From CAVTWH01 sp963850915 (lineage in GTDB: Bacteria > Actinomycetota > Actinomycetes > Mycobacteriales > Micromonosporaceae), in assembly GCA_963850915.1 (NCBI GenBank), contig CAWKND010000012.1, positions 62,001 through 126,000 on the forward strand: 64,000 bases of DNA, in the 5' to 3' direction. The notes below the pieces were generated by a model that saw only the letters and a program-made list of their open reading frames with translations, did no database searches and was not told the DNA's origin. Shown here piece after piece: positions 16,906-24,912 of the stretch. A program made the translations under genes and the position numbers. Numbering within the stretch: position 1 is the stretch's first letter; the number at the start of each line of letters is the position of its first letter.

Positions 16906-17139
16906 TCAGGGCGCGGAAAGGTCCCGGCGTAGCCGCTCCTCCTCCACCCGCCAGTACCCGTGCTCCCTACCATCCAGCAGTACCACCGGGATCCGGTCGC
17001 CGTACTCGGCGTCCAGCTCCGGATCGCTCTCGATGTCCACCTCGGTCCACGGTTCGCCGATCCGCGCCAGCGCCTCCTTGGCCACCTCACACAGGTGGCA
17101 GCCCGGCCGGGTCAACAGCGTGATGCGCGGCTCACCCAT
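16906..17139 (-). CDS. glutaredoxin-like small thiol protein
   Basis: The 77-residue protein has a thioredoxin-type fold with the dithiol motif CHLC (residues 14-17) in TRPGCHLCEVA and the cis-proline segment RIPVVLLDG. It belongs to the DUF836-type glutaredoxin family, of which I recall a member (Rv0508) just upstream of hemA in M. tuberculosis. Here its start overlaps the acyl-CoA ligase stop by 8 bp. It may serve mycothiol-linked redox exchange, but the substrate is unknown. Confidence 0.87.
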   Translation of the reverse strand: MGEPRITLLTRPGCHLCEVAKEALARIGEPWTEVDIESDPELDAEYGDRIPVVLLDGREHGYWRVEEERLRRDLSAP

Positions 17140-18793
17140 CGGCTGGCTCCACGGTCTCCGCGGGGACGACCGGATCCAGGCCCGGCAAGTCGGTTCGCAG
17201 GGCGGCCTTGCGGACCTTGCCGGTGGCCGAGTGCGGCAGCGAGGTACGGAACTCCACCGCCGTCGGGCACTTGAACCGGGCCAGGTTGCGTTCGCAGTGG
17301 GCGAGCAGCTCCTCGACGGTCACCGGCGCGACGGTCACCACGAACGCCTTCACCGTCTGCCCGGTGTACGGGTGCGGCATGCCCAGTACCGCCGCCTCGG
17401 CCACGGCCGGGTGCTGGGTGAGTACCTGCTCCACCTCCAGCGGGTACACGTTGAAGCCGCTCACCAGGATCAGTTCACGCAGCCGGTCGACCAGGAACAG
17501 GTCGCCGTCGGCGTCGGCGTACGCCACGTCCCCGGTGGCCCACCAGCCGTCCTCGTCCGGTCCGTCCCGGCCGTCCGGCCAGTACCCGCTGAACAGGTTG
17601 GCGCCCCGGGCGAGGATCTCGCCGGGGTCGGTACCGGGCGAGCCGGACGCGTCGTCGTCGAAGTCGTCGGCGTGCCACTCCTGCTCGCCACCGCTGGCGT
17701 CGACGAGCTTCAGCGTCACCCCGGGGATCGGCCGGCCGATCGAGCCGACCTTCGGCGTCGGTGACGCCAGCGCCGAGGTGAGGACCGGAGCGGTTTCGGT
17801 CAGGCCGTACCCCTCGAAGATCGGGTGCCGGGTCGCGTCCAGGAAGCGGCGCGCGGCGGCCGGGTCGAGCGGCGCCGCGCCGCTGATCGCGACCCGCACG
17901 CTGGCGAAGTTCTCGCCGAGGTCGGGGAGCAGGGACCAGGCGACATACATCGTGGGTACGCCGACCACCACGGTCACCTCGTGTACCGCCACCAGGCGCG
18001 CGGTCTCCGCCGGGTCGAAGCGCTCGACGAGCACCGCCGTGGCGCCGTGGTAGGCCAGCGCACCGAGCCCGGAGTTGAGGCCGTAGGCGTGGAACAGCGG
18101 CAGGCTCAGCAGCAGTACGTCGTCCGGGCCGAGGGGCGGTGGCTCGATGGCGGCGATCTGTTCGTGGTTGGCCAGCAGCGCGCCGTGGGTGAGCATGGCG
18201 CCCTTCGGATCGCCCTCGGTACCGCTCGTGTAGATCAGCAGTGCCAATCCGCCGTCGCTGTCGCCGGTGCGCTCTAGCTCCGGCTGGTCCCCGCCGGTCT
18301 GCTCCCCTTCGATGGCGAGTGCAGCGAACGGCTGTGCGCCAACCACTTCACCCGTACCGACGAGGTACCGGTGGGCAGGTGCGGCACCGGACTCCACGGC
18401 ATTGGCGAGGGTACCGGCGTTGCCGATCAGTACGGCCGCGCCACTGTCCCGCAGGATCTGGCCCAGCTCGCGCGGCGTGTACCCGGGATTCACCGGTACC
18501 GCCACCAGCCCGGCCCGCAGGATCGCGAAGTACGCGCTCGCGAACTCCGGTACGTTCGCCAGCGCCACCGCCACCCGTGCCGGGTACCCGTCGGCCGCCG
18601 ATAACCGCAGTGCGCCCAGCCCGGCCGCCAGCGCGGCCACCTGGTGCTCCAACTCCGCCCAGCTCAACTGCTGGTGCTGCCAGATCAACGCCACCTGGTC
18701 GGGGTGCGCCGCGGCGGCGTCACGGACGAGGTCGGCAAGGTTTCGTGGGTATCCCACGGTGGCTGTGTCTCGCACGGTGGCTGAGTCTCGCAT
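17132..18793 (-). CDS. AMP-forming acyl-CoA synthetase (FadD-like)
   Basis: The 553-residue enzyme should activate a carboxylic acid through an acyl-AMP. It shows LLIYTSGTEGDPKGAM (P loop), GYGLTETAPV, the adenylate motif GWWATGDVAY, the hinge VDRLRELI and the C-terminal lysine motif SATGKVRKAALR. Chain-length preference cannot be read from the sequence. I chose ATG 18793, since residues before it are low quality; GTG 18757, after a tandem repeat, is an alternative and neither has a clear ribosome-binding site. It heads a leftward operon with the glutaredoxin-like gene and the HAD phosphatase. Confidence 0.9.
   Translation of the reverse strand: MRDSATVRDTATVGYPRNLADLVRDAAAAHPDQVALIWQHQQLSWAELEHQVAALAAGLGALRLSAADGYPARVAVALANVPEFASAYFAILRAGLVAVPVNPGYTPRELGQILRDSGAAVLIGNAGTLANAVESGAAPAHRYLVGTGEVVGAQPFAALAIEGEQTGGDQPELERTGDSDGGLALLIYTSGTEGDPKGAMLTHGALLANHEQIAAIEPPPLGPDDVLLLSLPLFHAYGLNSGLGALAYHGATAVLVERFDPAETARLVAVHEVTVVVGVPTMYVAWSLLPDLGENFASVRVAISGAAPLDPAAARRFLDATRHPIFEGYGLTETAPVLTSALASPTPKVGSIGRPIPGVTLKLVDASGGEQEWHADDFDDDASGSPGTDPGEILARGANLFSGYWPDGRDGPDEDGWWATGDVAYADADGDLFLVDRLRELILVSGFNVYPLEVEQVLTQHPAVAEAAVLGMPHPYTGQTVKAFVVTVAPVTVEELLAHCERNLARFKCPTAVEFRTSLPHSATGKVRKAALRTDLPGLDPVVPAETVEPADG
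18755..18790. repeat. 18-bp tandem duplication at the N-terminus of the acyl-CoA synthetase
   Basis: Two adjacent 18-bp units, 18755-18772 and 18773-18790, differ at one base and encode the duplicated peptide ATVRDS/ATVRDT just inside ATG 18793. Because 18 is a multiple of 3 the frame is preserved. The duplication may simply move the start codon. Confidence 0.85.
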
Positions 18794-19129
18794 ACCGCGC
18801 CCGGCTGGGCAGCGCTCAATCGCCGTGCGGTCAAGCGGCGCGCCGGGCGTACCGGGAAGCTGCCTCCGGGTACAACGGGGTGAGGAACCCACCAAAGTCC
18901 CGCATTTCACCCCAGCGTGTCGTACCTAATCGGCGTGTTAGCCGTTTTTGCGCGGCGTGTCGGCCGACTCGGAACGGACAGTATGTGCGACCGTCACCCA
19001 GAGGCGTCAGAAATACTTCGGCTCTGTGTAACGGACTCGGTACGCGCCGCTGAATAACGCCCTATTATCGCTGAGTCGGACCACCCGGTTTAGGGCTGGA
19101 TCGACACCCCTCATCTAGAGGAGGCCGCT
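18794..19129. other. intergenic region upstream of bldN
   Basis: This 336-bp divergent region separates the acyl-CoA synthetase and bldN. It is noticeably less GC-rich near 18940-19080 (runs such as GTTAGCCGTTTTTG and AATAACGCCCTATTATCG), which suits a complex promoter. I found no gene and no clear BldD-type operator. GTGTAAC (about 19026) resembles half of a BldN promoter, but no matching -10 follows. Confidence 0.5.
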
Positions 19130-19240
19130 TTGCCCGGTAGCGCAGCGCTTCTCCCCCTCGTGGGCTTAAGTCGGATCTGGCTCTTGCCGACCCCGGCCCG
19201 AACGCGGCTGCCCTACGGGCCCGCGGAGGAGGTGCGGTGA
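19130..19240 (+). CDS. possible TTA-containing leader peptide coupled to bldN
   Basis: A TTG at 19130 stands 5 bp behind a strong GAGGAGG (19118-19124) and opens a 36-codon frame (MPGSAALLPLVGLSRIWLL at its N-terminus). Its TGA (19238-19240) overlaps the bldN GTG by 3 bases in GTGA. Codon 13 is TTA, the rare leucine codon read by the bldA tRNA. The arrangement could couple bldN translation to bldA, but a chance frame of this length is easy in GC-rich DNA and bldN also has its own GGAGGAGG. This is a hypothesis, not a confirmed gene. Confidence 0.3.
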   Translation: MPGSAALLPLVGLSRIWLLPTPARTRLPYGPAEEVR

Positions 19241-20439
19241 CGTCATTCGACCTCGCCGGCGACGACGCCGGCGCATGGTTCCAACCAACCCCCAGTCCGG
19301 AGCTGCTCGACGCCCGAAAGGCGCTGCTCTCCGGTTTGGACATACTACGGAAGGCGATGCGCCCGATGGGGTCGTCAGTCCCCAAGAGCCGCAATTCGTA
19401 CAACCCACTCAATGCTCTCAACGAGATGCTGAACATCGGGATGCGCGGCGACGGAGGACCGGCTTCCCGCACCCGGCGGCCGCACAGCAACGAGGGGCCT
19501 GGCCGGCACCTGCCCGGCCCCAAGCCGATCGGCGGCCGGATCGGTACGGGCAACCGCCCGAACCTGCCGACGCAGACCCCCGAGCACCCCGAACCCGGCA
19601 ATGGCGCCGGGGGCGGCGGCACTGGGGGCGGCACCGGAGGCAACGGCACTGGAGGCAACGGGGGGCCTGGCAACGGGGAGCACACCGGCGCCACGGTGAT
19701 CCATCCCAGGCCTGCCTCGGACGAGCCGACCCAGCTCCTACCTGTTATCCCGACCCAGGAAACGGGTGGCACGGGTGGTCCAGGGGCGGGTGGCCCGGAA
19801 ACGGGCGGCACGGACGGTGGCCTGCCCGCGCCGGAGGAGCCACCGCGCCACCCGGCCCGGCCGGACCCGTCGGACGCCGCGGCAGAGGTGTTCGCACTGG
19901 TCGAGCGGGCTCAGGAGGGGGACGCGCAGGCGTTCGGGCTGATCTATGACCGGTACCTCGACACGGTCTTCCGGTTCATCTACTTCCGGGTGGGAAACCG
20001 GCAGCTGGCCGAGGATCTCACCTCGGACACCTTCCTGCGCGCACTCAAGCGCATCGGCAGCTTCACCTGGCAGGGTCGGGACCTCGGCGCCTGGCTGGTC
20101 ACCATCGCCCGCAACCTGGTCGCCGACCACTTCAAGTCCGGCCGGTACCGGCTGGAGGTGACCACCGGGGACGTACTCGACGCCGACCGGGAGGACCGGG
20201 GGCCGGAGGGTAGCCCGGAGGCGGCGGTGATCGACCACATCACCAACGTCAACCTGCTGACCGCCGTCAAGCAGCTCAACCCCGAACAGCAGGAGTGCAT
20301 CGTGCTCCGGTTCCTGCAAGGGTTCTCGGTCGCCGAGACGGCACACGCGATGGGCAAGAACGAAGGCGCGATCAAGGCGCTGCAGTACCGGGCCGTGCGG
20401 ACGCTGGCCCGGCTCCTCCCCGACGGGTTCCAACCATGA
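19237..20439 (+). CDS. bldN: developmental ECF sigma factor BldN
   Basis: The C-terminal half (about 215-400) matches Streptomyces BldN closely. Region 2 includes LIYDRYLDTVFRFIYFRVGNRQ-type sequence and LGAWLVTIARNLVADHFKSG; region 4 includes LNPEQQECIVLRFLQGFSVA and KNEGAIKALQYRAVRTLARL. The first 200 residues form a long N-terminal extension, with a Gly/Thr-rich stretch at about 125-190. BldN of Streptomyces is made as a pro-protein and trimmed, so this may be a prosequence, though far longer and dissimilar. Start GTG 19237 has GGAGGAGG upstream. The following gene encodes its anti-sigma factor, and the surrounding hem/rex context is conserved in Streptomyces. Confidence 0.92.
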   Translation: MTSFDLAGDDAGAWFQPTPSPELLDARKALLSGLDILRKAMRPMGSSVPKSRNSYNPLNALNEMLNIGMRGDGGPASRTRRPHSNEGPGRHLPGPKPIGGRIGTGNRPNLPTQTPEHPEPGNGAGGGGTGGGTGGNGTGGNGGPGNGEHTGATVIHPRPASDEPTQLLPVIPTQETGGTGGPGAGGPETGGTDGGLPAPEEPPRHPARPDPSDAAAEVFALVERAQEGDAQAFGLIYDRYLDTVFRFIYFRVGNRQLAEDLTSDTFLRALKRIGSFTWQGRDLGAWLVTIARNLVADHFKSGRYRLEVTTGDVLDADREDRGPEGSPEAAVIDHITNVNLLTAVKQLNPEQQECIVLRFLQGFSVAETAHAMGKNEGAIKALQYRAVRTLARLLPDGFQP

Positions 20440-20475
20440 CGCCGGTGATCTTCCGGAAATAACTCGTCGCACAGC

Positions 20476-20504
20476 CGTAACCAAGCGCCGGACTGGTGCG
20501 TTGG
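20476..20504 (+). promoter_or_regulatory. BldN-type promoter upstream of rsbN
   Basis: CGTAAC (20476-20481) and CGTTGG (20499-20504) are separated by 17 bp. The BldN promoter consensus, as I recall it from S. coelicolor bldM p1, is CGTAAC, about 16 bp, CGTTGA. The site lies after the bldN stop and 131 bp before the rsbN start. Transcription of rsbN by BldN would make a negative feedback loop, as reported in S. venezuelae. Confidence 0.65.
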
Positions 20505-20634
20505 TCGCAGTACCAAGGCCGCCCGTACGGCCCGCGACTGACCCACCGTCCGGCCCTGGGAAAATCCGTTCGGATCTGGTTTTACTGGACTTCTGGTCTA
20601 ACTGGAGCCGACACAGACTGGGGAGGTGCGAACC

Positions 20635-21513
20635 GTGCGTCCGGCGATCTTCGGTCGGCGACGGGTCGAACAGTTCGCGCAACACCTTGACGACCTGTAC
20701 GCCACAGCAGAACAACCCGCCACGACAGAGCAGCCCGACACGCGCGAAGACGCGGTCGTCCACGCGCTATCCATGCGCGCGGACGACTTCGCCCCCGCGC
20801 CCGAGCCGCTCTTCCGGCAACAGTTGCGGGCGACGCTCATCGCCGCCGCCGAACGCAACCGCATGGATGCGTCCGCGGCGATCGACGAGCCGACCACGGT
20901 GCTGCCGCTGGGGCTGGTGAAGGTGAACGGCAGAAAGTCGCGACCGTTCACAACGAAGAACCGGCGGGTACGCCGTACCCGAGCCGCCGTGATCGTCGGG
21001 CTCGCGGTGGGTACCCTCGCCGTCTCCGGCATCTCGGTGGCTAGTGGCAGCGCCGGCCCCGGTGATCCGCTCTACGGCGTCAAGCGCTCCGGCGAGGATG
21101 CCCGGGTCGCACTGGCCGGCTCCAACAAGGACCGGGGGGCGCTCTACCTCCAGTTCGCCCGCAACCGGATGGCCGAGGCCGCCGGTACCGACAGCGCCCA
21201 GTCGCTGGGCGATCTGTTCGACGCGATGGACCAGGACACCCAACTGGCCACCTCGCTGCTCACCGGCGCGGCGCTGGGTCAGCACGACGCGACCCTGCTC
21301 AACCCGTTGAGCCAGTTCGTCGCCGATCAGCAACGCGACCTGGCCGCTCTCGCCCGTACGGGCAGCGCGGCCAAGCGGTTGACGACCGACTCGGTTGACC
21401 TGATCGACCAGGTCAACGCACGCATCACGGCCGTACGCGCCGCCATCGCCTGCCACGCCAGCTACACCGATACCGGCGGGGCACTGGGCCCGGCGGTCAC
21501 TGCCTGCCCGTAA
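20635..21513 (+). CDS. rsbN: anti-sigma factor RsbN (DUF5667-type membrane protein)
   Basis: The 292-residue protein follows bldN, as rsbN does in Streptomyces. The cytoplasmic N-terminus (1-110) starts RPAIFGRRRVEQFAQHLDDL and includes LFRQQLRATLIAAAER, the part expected to bind BldN. One membrane segment follows (about 120-142, AAVIVGLAVGTLAVSGISVA). The outer domain begins SAGPGDPLYGVKR, the DUF5667 signature, and is helical. I chose GTG 20635, 8 bp after GGGGAGG, over GTG 20626, which overlaps that site. Together the pair would time aerial development or sporulation. Confidence 0.88.
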   Translation: MRPAIFGRRRVEQFAQHLDDLYATAEQPATTEQPDTREDAVVHALSMRADDFAPAPEPLFRQQLRATLIAAAERNRMDASAAIDEPTTVLPLGLVKVNGRKSRPFTTKNRRVRRTRAAVIVGLAVGTLAVSGISVASGSAGPGDPLYGVKRSGEDARVALAGSNKDRGALYLQFARNRMAEAAGTDSAQSLGDLFDAMDQDTQLATSLLTGAALGQHDATLLNPLSQFVADQQRDLAALARTGSAAKRLTTDSVDLIDQVNARITAVRAAIACHASYTDTGGALGPAVTACP

Positions 21514-21627
21514 ATCCGACCCGCCACGGCTGACCCGCGCCGTGGCGGGCGGCCGGCGCCGCCCCGGTTGCGACAATGCCCGCTACCCTCGACGCGAGAG
21601 GGCACCGACCGACCGAGAGGCAGCAGG

Positions 21628-22503
21628 GTGGCACTGACGCCAAAGCAGCGCAACCTCGCGGGCTTCGCCGTGGCGCACACGGCCGGCTTCGCCGCCGCCG
21701 AGCTCGAGGCGGCGCTGGCCAGCCCACCCGATGCCACCGCGGCGGCCTTCTTCGACGTGGACAACACGATGGTGCGTGGCGCCTCGCTCTACTGGTTCGC
21801 TCGAGGCATGGTCTCCCGCAAGTACGTGACCATCGGCGACATGCTGCACTTCGCCTGGAGCCAGGCGAAGTTCCGGATCCTCGCCACCGAGCACGGCGGG
21901 GACATGTCCGATGCCAAGGAGGCGGCGCTCGCCTTCGTCAAGGGCTGGCGCGTCGAGGACCTGCGCAACCTGTGCGAGGAGGTCTTCGACGAGCTGCTGG
22001 CCGAGCGCATCTGGTCGGGTACGCACGCGCTGGCCCAGCTGCACCTGGAGGCCGGGCAGCGGGTCTGGCTGGTGACCGCGGCCCCGATCGAGCTGGGCCG
22101 GGTGATCGCCCAGCGACTCGGGCTGACCGGCGCGCTCGGCACGGTGGCCCAGATCCGGGGCGGCATCTACACCGGCAAGCTCGACGGCGACCTGCTGCAC
22201 GGTCCGGCGAAGGCGGCCGCGATCAAGGTACTGGCTGCAGCCGAGGGGCTGGATCTGGCCCGCTGCACGGCATACAGCGACTCGGCCAACGACATCCCGA
22301 TGCTCTCCACGGTCGGGCACGCGGTCGCGGTGAATCCGGATCCCGGCCTGCGCCGCGAAGCGCGCCGGAACGGTTGGGAAGTGCGTGACTTCCGTACCGG
22401 CCGGAAAGCCGCCAAGATCGCGGTACCCGCCGCACTCGGTACCGGCCTGGCCATCGGGGCGACCGTGACAGCCATGGCACTGCGCCGCCGGCACCGCCGC
22501 TGA
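21628..22503 (+). CDS. HAD-IB (SerB-like) phosphatase with C-terminal membrane anchor
   Basis: The 291-residue protein has the HAD nucleophile motif FFDVDNTMVRG, motif II in VWLVTAAP, the conserved lysine in GPAKAAAIK and the acidic motif YSDSANDIPML. The subclass IB layout resembles phosphoserine phosphatase and the mycobacterial SerB1 at Rv0505c. A hydrophobic C-terminal helix (VPAALGTGLAIGATVTAMAL) followed by RRRHRR suggests inner-membrane anchoring. GTG 21628 follows GAGAGG; residues read before it lack family support. The physiological substrate is unproven. Confidence 0.9.
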   Translation: MALTPKQRNLAGFAVAHTAGFAAAELEAALASPPDATAAAFFDVDNTMVRGASLYWFARGMVSRKYVTIGDMLHFAWSQAKFRILATEHGGDMSDAKEAALAFVKGWRVEDLRNLCEEVFDELLAERIWSGTHALAQLHLEAGQRVWLVTAAPIELGRVIAQRLGLTGALGTVAQIRGGIYTGKLDGDLLHGPAKAAAIKVLAAAEGLDLARCTAYSDSANDIPMLSTVGHAVAVNPDPGLRREARRNGWEVRDFRTGRKAAKIAVPAALGTGLAIGATVTAMALRRRHRR

Positions 22504-22516
22504 AGGACCGCGCGGC

Positions 22517-23377
22517 TCACGGCTTGTGGTAGTCGCCGTCGGCGCGGATCTCCAGTAGCTGGTAGACGGTCTGCTGGATGGTCTCCCGTACCTGGTCGCC
22601 GAGGTTGAAGATGACCGCCGGGTCGTCGGCCTGGCCAAGGTATTCAGTGGTGTCAATCGGTTCGCAGAACTCGATCAGCCACTTCGACGGCGCCGGAATC
22701 AGTCCGAGCGGCCCCAGCCACGGAAACGTTGGGGTGATGGGGAAGTAGGGCGTACCGATGAGCCGGGCCAGTGGCTTCAGGTCGGCGATCATCGGGTAGA
22801 TCTCCTCGGCCCCGACGATGGCGACCGGGACGATAGGCGAGCCGGCCCGCAGTGCCGCCGCCACGAACCCGCCGCGGCCGAAGCGCTGGAGCTTGTACCG
22901 GTCCCGGTAGAGCTTGCCGACTCCCTTGAACCCCTCGGGGAAGACGCCGACCAGCTCACCGGTGGCCAACAGCCGGTCCACGTCGGCGTCGCAGGCCATG
23001 GTGGTACCGCTCTTGCGCGCGAACTCCGAGACGAACGGCATCCGGAACACCAGGTCGGCACCGAGTAGGCGAAGGTAGCGCCCGGCCGGGTGCTCGTCGT
23101 GCACCGCCAGGCTGAGCATCTCCGCGTCGACCGCGATGGTGCCCGAGTGGTTGGCGACCACCAGCGCTCCCCCGGTCGCCGGCAGGTTCGCCAGGCCACG
23201 TACCTCCACCCGGAACCAGTCGCGGTAGAGCGGGCGCAGCATCGGGTAGAAGACCGAGTCGGTCAACTCCTGGTCGAACCCGAACTCGTCGACCTCGTAG
23301 TCACCGGTCAACCGGCGGCGCAGGAAGGCCAGCGCACCGGCCACCCGGTCGTCCCAGACATCGCGCTGCTCAGCCAT
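22517..23377 (-). CDS. lysophospholipid acyltransferase family protein (PlsC-like)
   Basis: The 286-residue protein carries the acyltransferase motif NHSGTIAVD, an NHxxxxD relative, and the glycerophosphate-binding motif FPEGFKG, followed by PVAIVG. It probably transfers acyl chains to a glycerolipid at the membrane. ATG 23377 overlaps the epimerase stop by 8 bp. The longer frame upstream reads the epimerase's repeat region and was rejected. The epimerase-acyltransferase pair corresponds to M. tuberculosis Rv0501/Rv0502. Confidence 0.9.
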   Translation of the reverse strand: MAEQRDVWDDRVAGALAFLRRRLTGDYEVDEFGFDQELTDSVFYPMLRPLYRDWFRVEVRGLANLPATGGALVVANHSGTIAVDAEMLSLAVHDEHPAGRYLRLLGADLVFRMPFVSEFARKSGTTMACDADVDRLLATGELVGVFPEGFKGVGKLYRDRYKLQRFGRGGFVAAALRAGSPIVPVAIVGAEEIYPMIADLKPLARLIGTPYFPITPTFPWLGPLGLIPAPSKWLIEFCEPIDTTEYLGQADDPAVIFNLGDQVRETIQQTVYQLLEIRADGDYHKP

Positions 23378-24548
23378 TCCCCGCCGTCCCGCCGTCGTTG
23401 CCCTCGATCGCCCGGGAACCCTCGATCGTCCGGGAACCCTCGATCGTCCGGGAACCCTCGATCGTCCGGGAACCGGTGCGCTCACCGGCCAGCCGGGCGC
23501 GGACCGCCCGGATCTGGTCCAGCAGCAGTACCTCACCCGCCTCGATGACCTCGCGCGGCAACAGCCGGCTGCCACTCATCCCGCGCAGGAAGTCGTCGAA
23601 GGCGACCTTGGTGGAGCGCGGCTCGTACCGGAACTCCTTGATCAGCTTCCCGGTGTCCATCACCCGACCGTGGACGAACAGGTCCAGCTGGTCGAAGTTG
23701 AAGCCGGCGAGCCCGAACTGGCGGGCGTACCGGGCGGTCAGCGACATCCCGTTCTCCAGTACCGGCAGCCCGATCCGGCCGGCGCGGCGTACCGCCTGGG
23801 AGAGCGTGATCGCCCCGGCACCGGCCACGTTGTAGGTACCGGGGTGGCTCTCCACCACTGCCCGGTGCAGGATCTCCATCGCGTCGTCCAGGTGCACGAA
23901 CTGCAGCCGTGGATCGCGGCCGAGCACGGTGGGTACCACCGGCAGCGAGAAGTACCGGGTCAGCGAGGTGTTGGCGCGCCGGCCGATGAATGGGGAGAAG
24001 CGCAGCACGGTGGCGTCGACATCGGGGCGCCGGCGCAGGAAGCCGCGCACGTACCCCTCGATGTCCAGCACGTCCCGGGCGAAGCCGCCGCGCGGCAGAT
24101 CGCGCGGGGTGGTCTCCTCGGTGAACACGGCCGGGTCCCGGAACGACCGGCCGTAGGCGGCAGACGACGAGCGGACCACCACCCGGCGCAGCTCGGGCGC
24201 TTGTTGTGCGGCGGCGAGCAGCTGCAGGGTACCGATGACGTTCTGTTCCTTCATCGCCGCGCGACCGCCCTGCTCAGGCGTCGGCGCGGTGACCACGGCC
24301 AGATGTACCAGTGTCTCGACGCCGTACCGGACCAGCAGGTTGGTCAGCTGCGCCCCGACCATGTCGGCGCGCACGAAATCGACCGTGTCGGCGAGCACCG
24401 TGGCCAGCTCCGGCCCGGGTTCGCGCAGATCGACCCCGATCACCCGGGAGATCCGGGGATCAGCGGCCAGCCGGGCCGCGGCCTGCGCGCCCAGGTACCG
24501 GGAGACGCCGGTGACCAGGACCACCCGAGGTGCCTGGTCGGCTGTCAT
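23370..24548 (-). CDS. NAD-dependent epimerase/dehydratase family protein (GalE2-like, atypical active site)
   Basis: The 392-residue protein has an extended SDR fold: the nucleotide loop VLVTGVSRYLGAQ, then RSSSAAYG at the serine position, then FIGRR and YNVAGAG later. At the expected YxxxK the sequence reads FARDV, so both the catalytic tyrosine and lysine appear to be replaced, suggesting a non-classical or non-catalytic role. The last 30 residues consist of four GSR(T/A)IE repeats encoded by an 18-bp DNA repeat. The gene couples to the acyltransferase downstream and lies in the bldC-bS22-epimerase order seen in mycobacteria. Confidence 0.88.
   Translation of the reverse strand: MTADQAPRVVLVTGVSRYLGAQAAARLAADPRISRVIGVDLREPGPELATVLADTVDFVRADMVGAQLTNLLVRYGVETLVHLAVVTAPTPEQGGRAAMKEQNVIGTLQLLAAAQQAPELRRVVVRSSSAAYGRSFRDPAVFTEETTPRDLPRGGFARDVLDIEGYVRGFLRRRPDVDATVLRFSPFIGRRANTSLTRYFSLPVVPTVLGRDPRLQFVHLDDAMEILHRAVVESHPGTYNVAGAGAITLSQAVRRAGRIGLPVLENGMSLTARYARQFGLAGFNFDQLDLFVHGRVMDTGKLIKEFRYEPRSTKVAFDDFLRGMSGSRLLPREVIEAGEVLLLDQIRAVRARLAGERTGSRTIEGSRTIEGSRTIEGSRAIEGNDGGTAGNG
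23401..23472. repeat. four 18-bp tandem repeats inside the epimerase gene
   Basis: CCCTCGATCGTCCGGGAA is repeated at 23419, 23437 and 23455, and with one change (CGCCCG for CGTCCG) at 23401. On the coding strand it encodes GSRTIE repeats at the protein's C-terminus. Identity of the copies implies recent expansion; copy number may vary between strains. Confidence 0.92.
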
Positions 24549-24633
24549 CTCCGGCCTCCCGCGTCAGGAACGGCGATCCGGGCAGCCGGTGCTCCGGCTG
24601 CCCGGCCGTGTCAACGAACCTGTGGAGCAAGGC

Positions 24634-24735
24634 TCATTTGCCGAGACGGCGACGCTGGACGCGGGTCTTGCGCAGCAGCTTGCGGTGCTTCTTCTTCGCC
24701 ATACGCTTGCGGCGCTTCTTGACCACCGAGCCCAT
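24634..24735 (-). CDS. small ribosomal protein bS22 (AURKAIP1/COX24 domain)
   Basis: This 33-residue, extremely basic peptide starts MGSVVKKRRKRMAKKKHRK and ends RRRLGK. It matches the actinobacterial 30S subunit protein bS22, found in mycobacterial ribosomes. GAGGAGAC precedes ATG 24735. It lies between bldC and the epimerase gene, the same position as Rv0500B in M. tuberculosis. It is easily missed because of its length. Confidence 0.93.
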   Translation of the reverse strand: MGSVVKKRRKRMAKKKHRKLLRKTRVQRRRLGK

Positions 24736-24777
24736 ACGAACTGTCTCCTCGAAACTGTGCTTGATTCACACACCACA

Positions 24778-24801
24778 GCCGCCCCCAGGCTCGGGGGCGG
24801 C
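24778..24801 (-). terminator. GC-rich hairpin between bldC and bS22
   Basis: GCCGCCCCC (24778-24786) pairs perfectly with GGGGGCGGC (24793-24801) around a 6-nt loop. It lies after the bldC stop and 43 bp before the bS22 start, so it could terminate bldC mRNA or fold in the bS22 leader. Confidence 0.55.
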
Positions 24802-24912
24802 GGGCGCACGACGATTTGGTGCATCCAGACTAGCCCGCACGCTGCGCCGTGGAGAAATCGGGCCGGCCGGCCCCGCTGATCGCGGTTCCGGGCGCCCGTC
24901 GCGTGTCGGTTA

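Noticed and set aside
18925..18955. Intrinsic terminator CGGC-loop-GCCGTTTTT
   Set aside because: The stem is only 4 bp and no gene ends here; the region is a divergent promoter area.
20440..20634. Additional small gene between bldN and rsbN
   Set aside because: Only short frames without ribosome-binding sites; the segment is better explained as promoter and leader of rsbN.
23401..23472. CRISPR-like array
   Set aside because: Units are contiguous with no spacers and are in-frame coding repeats.
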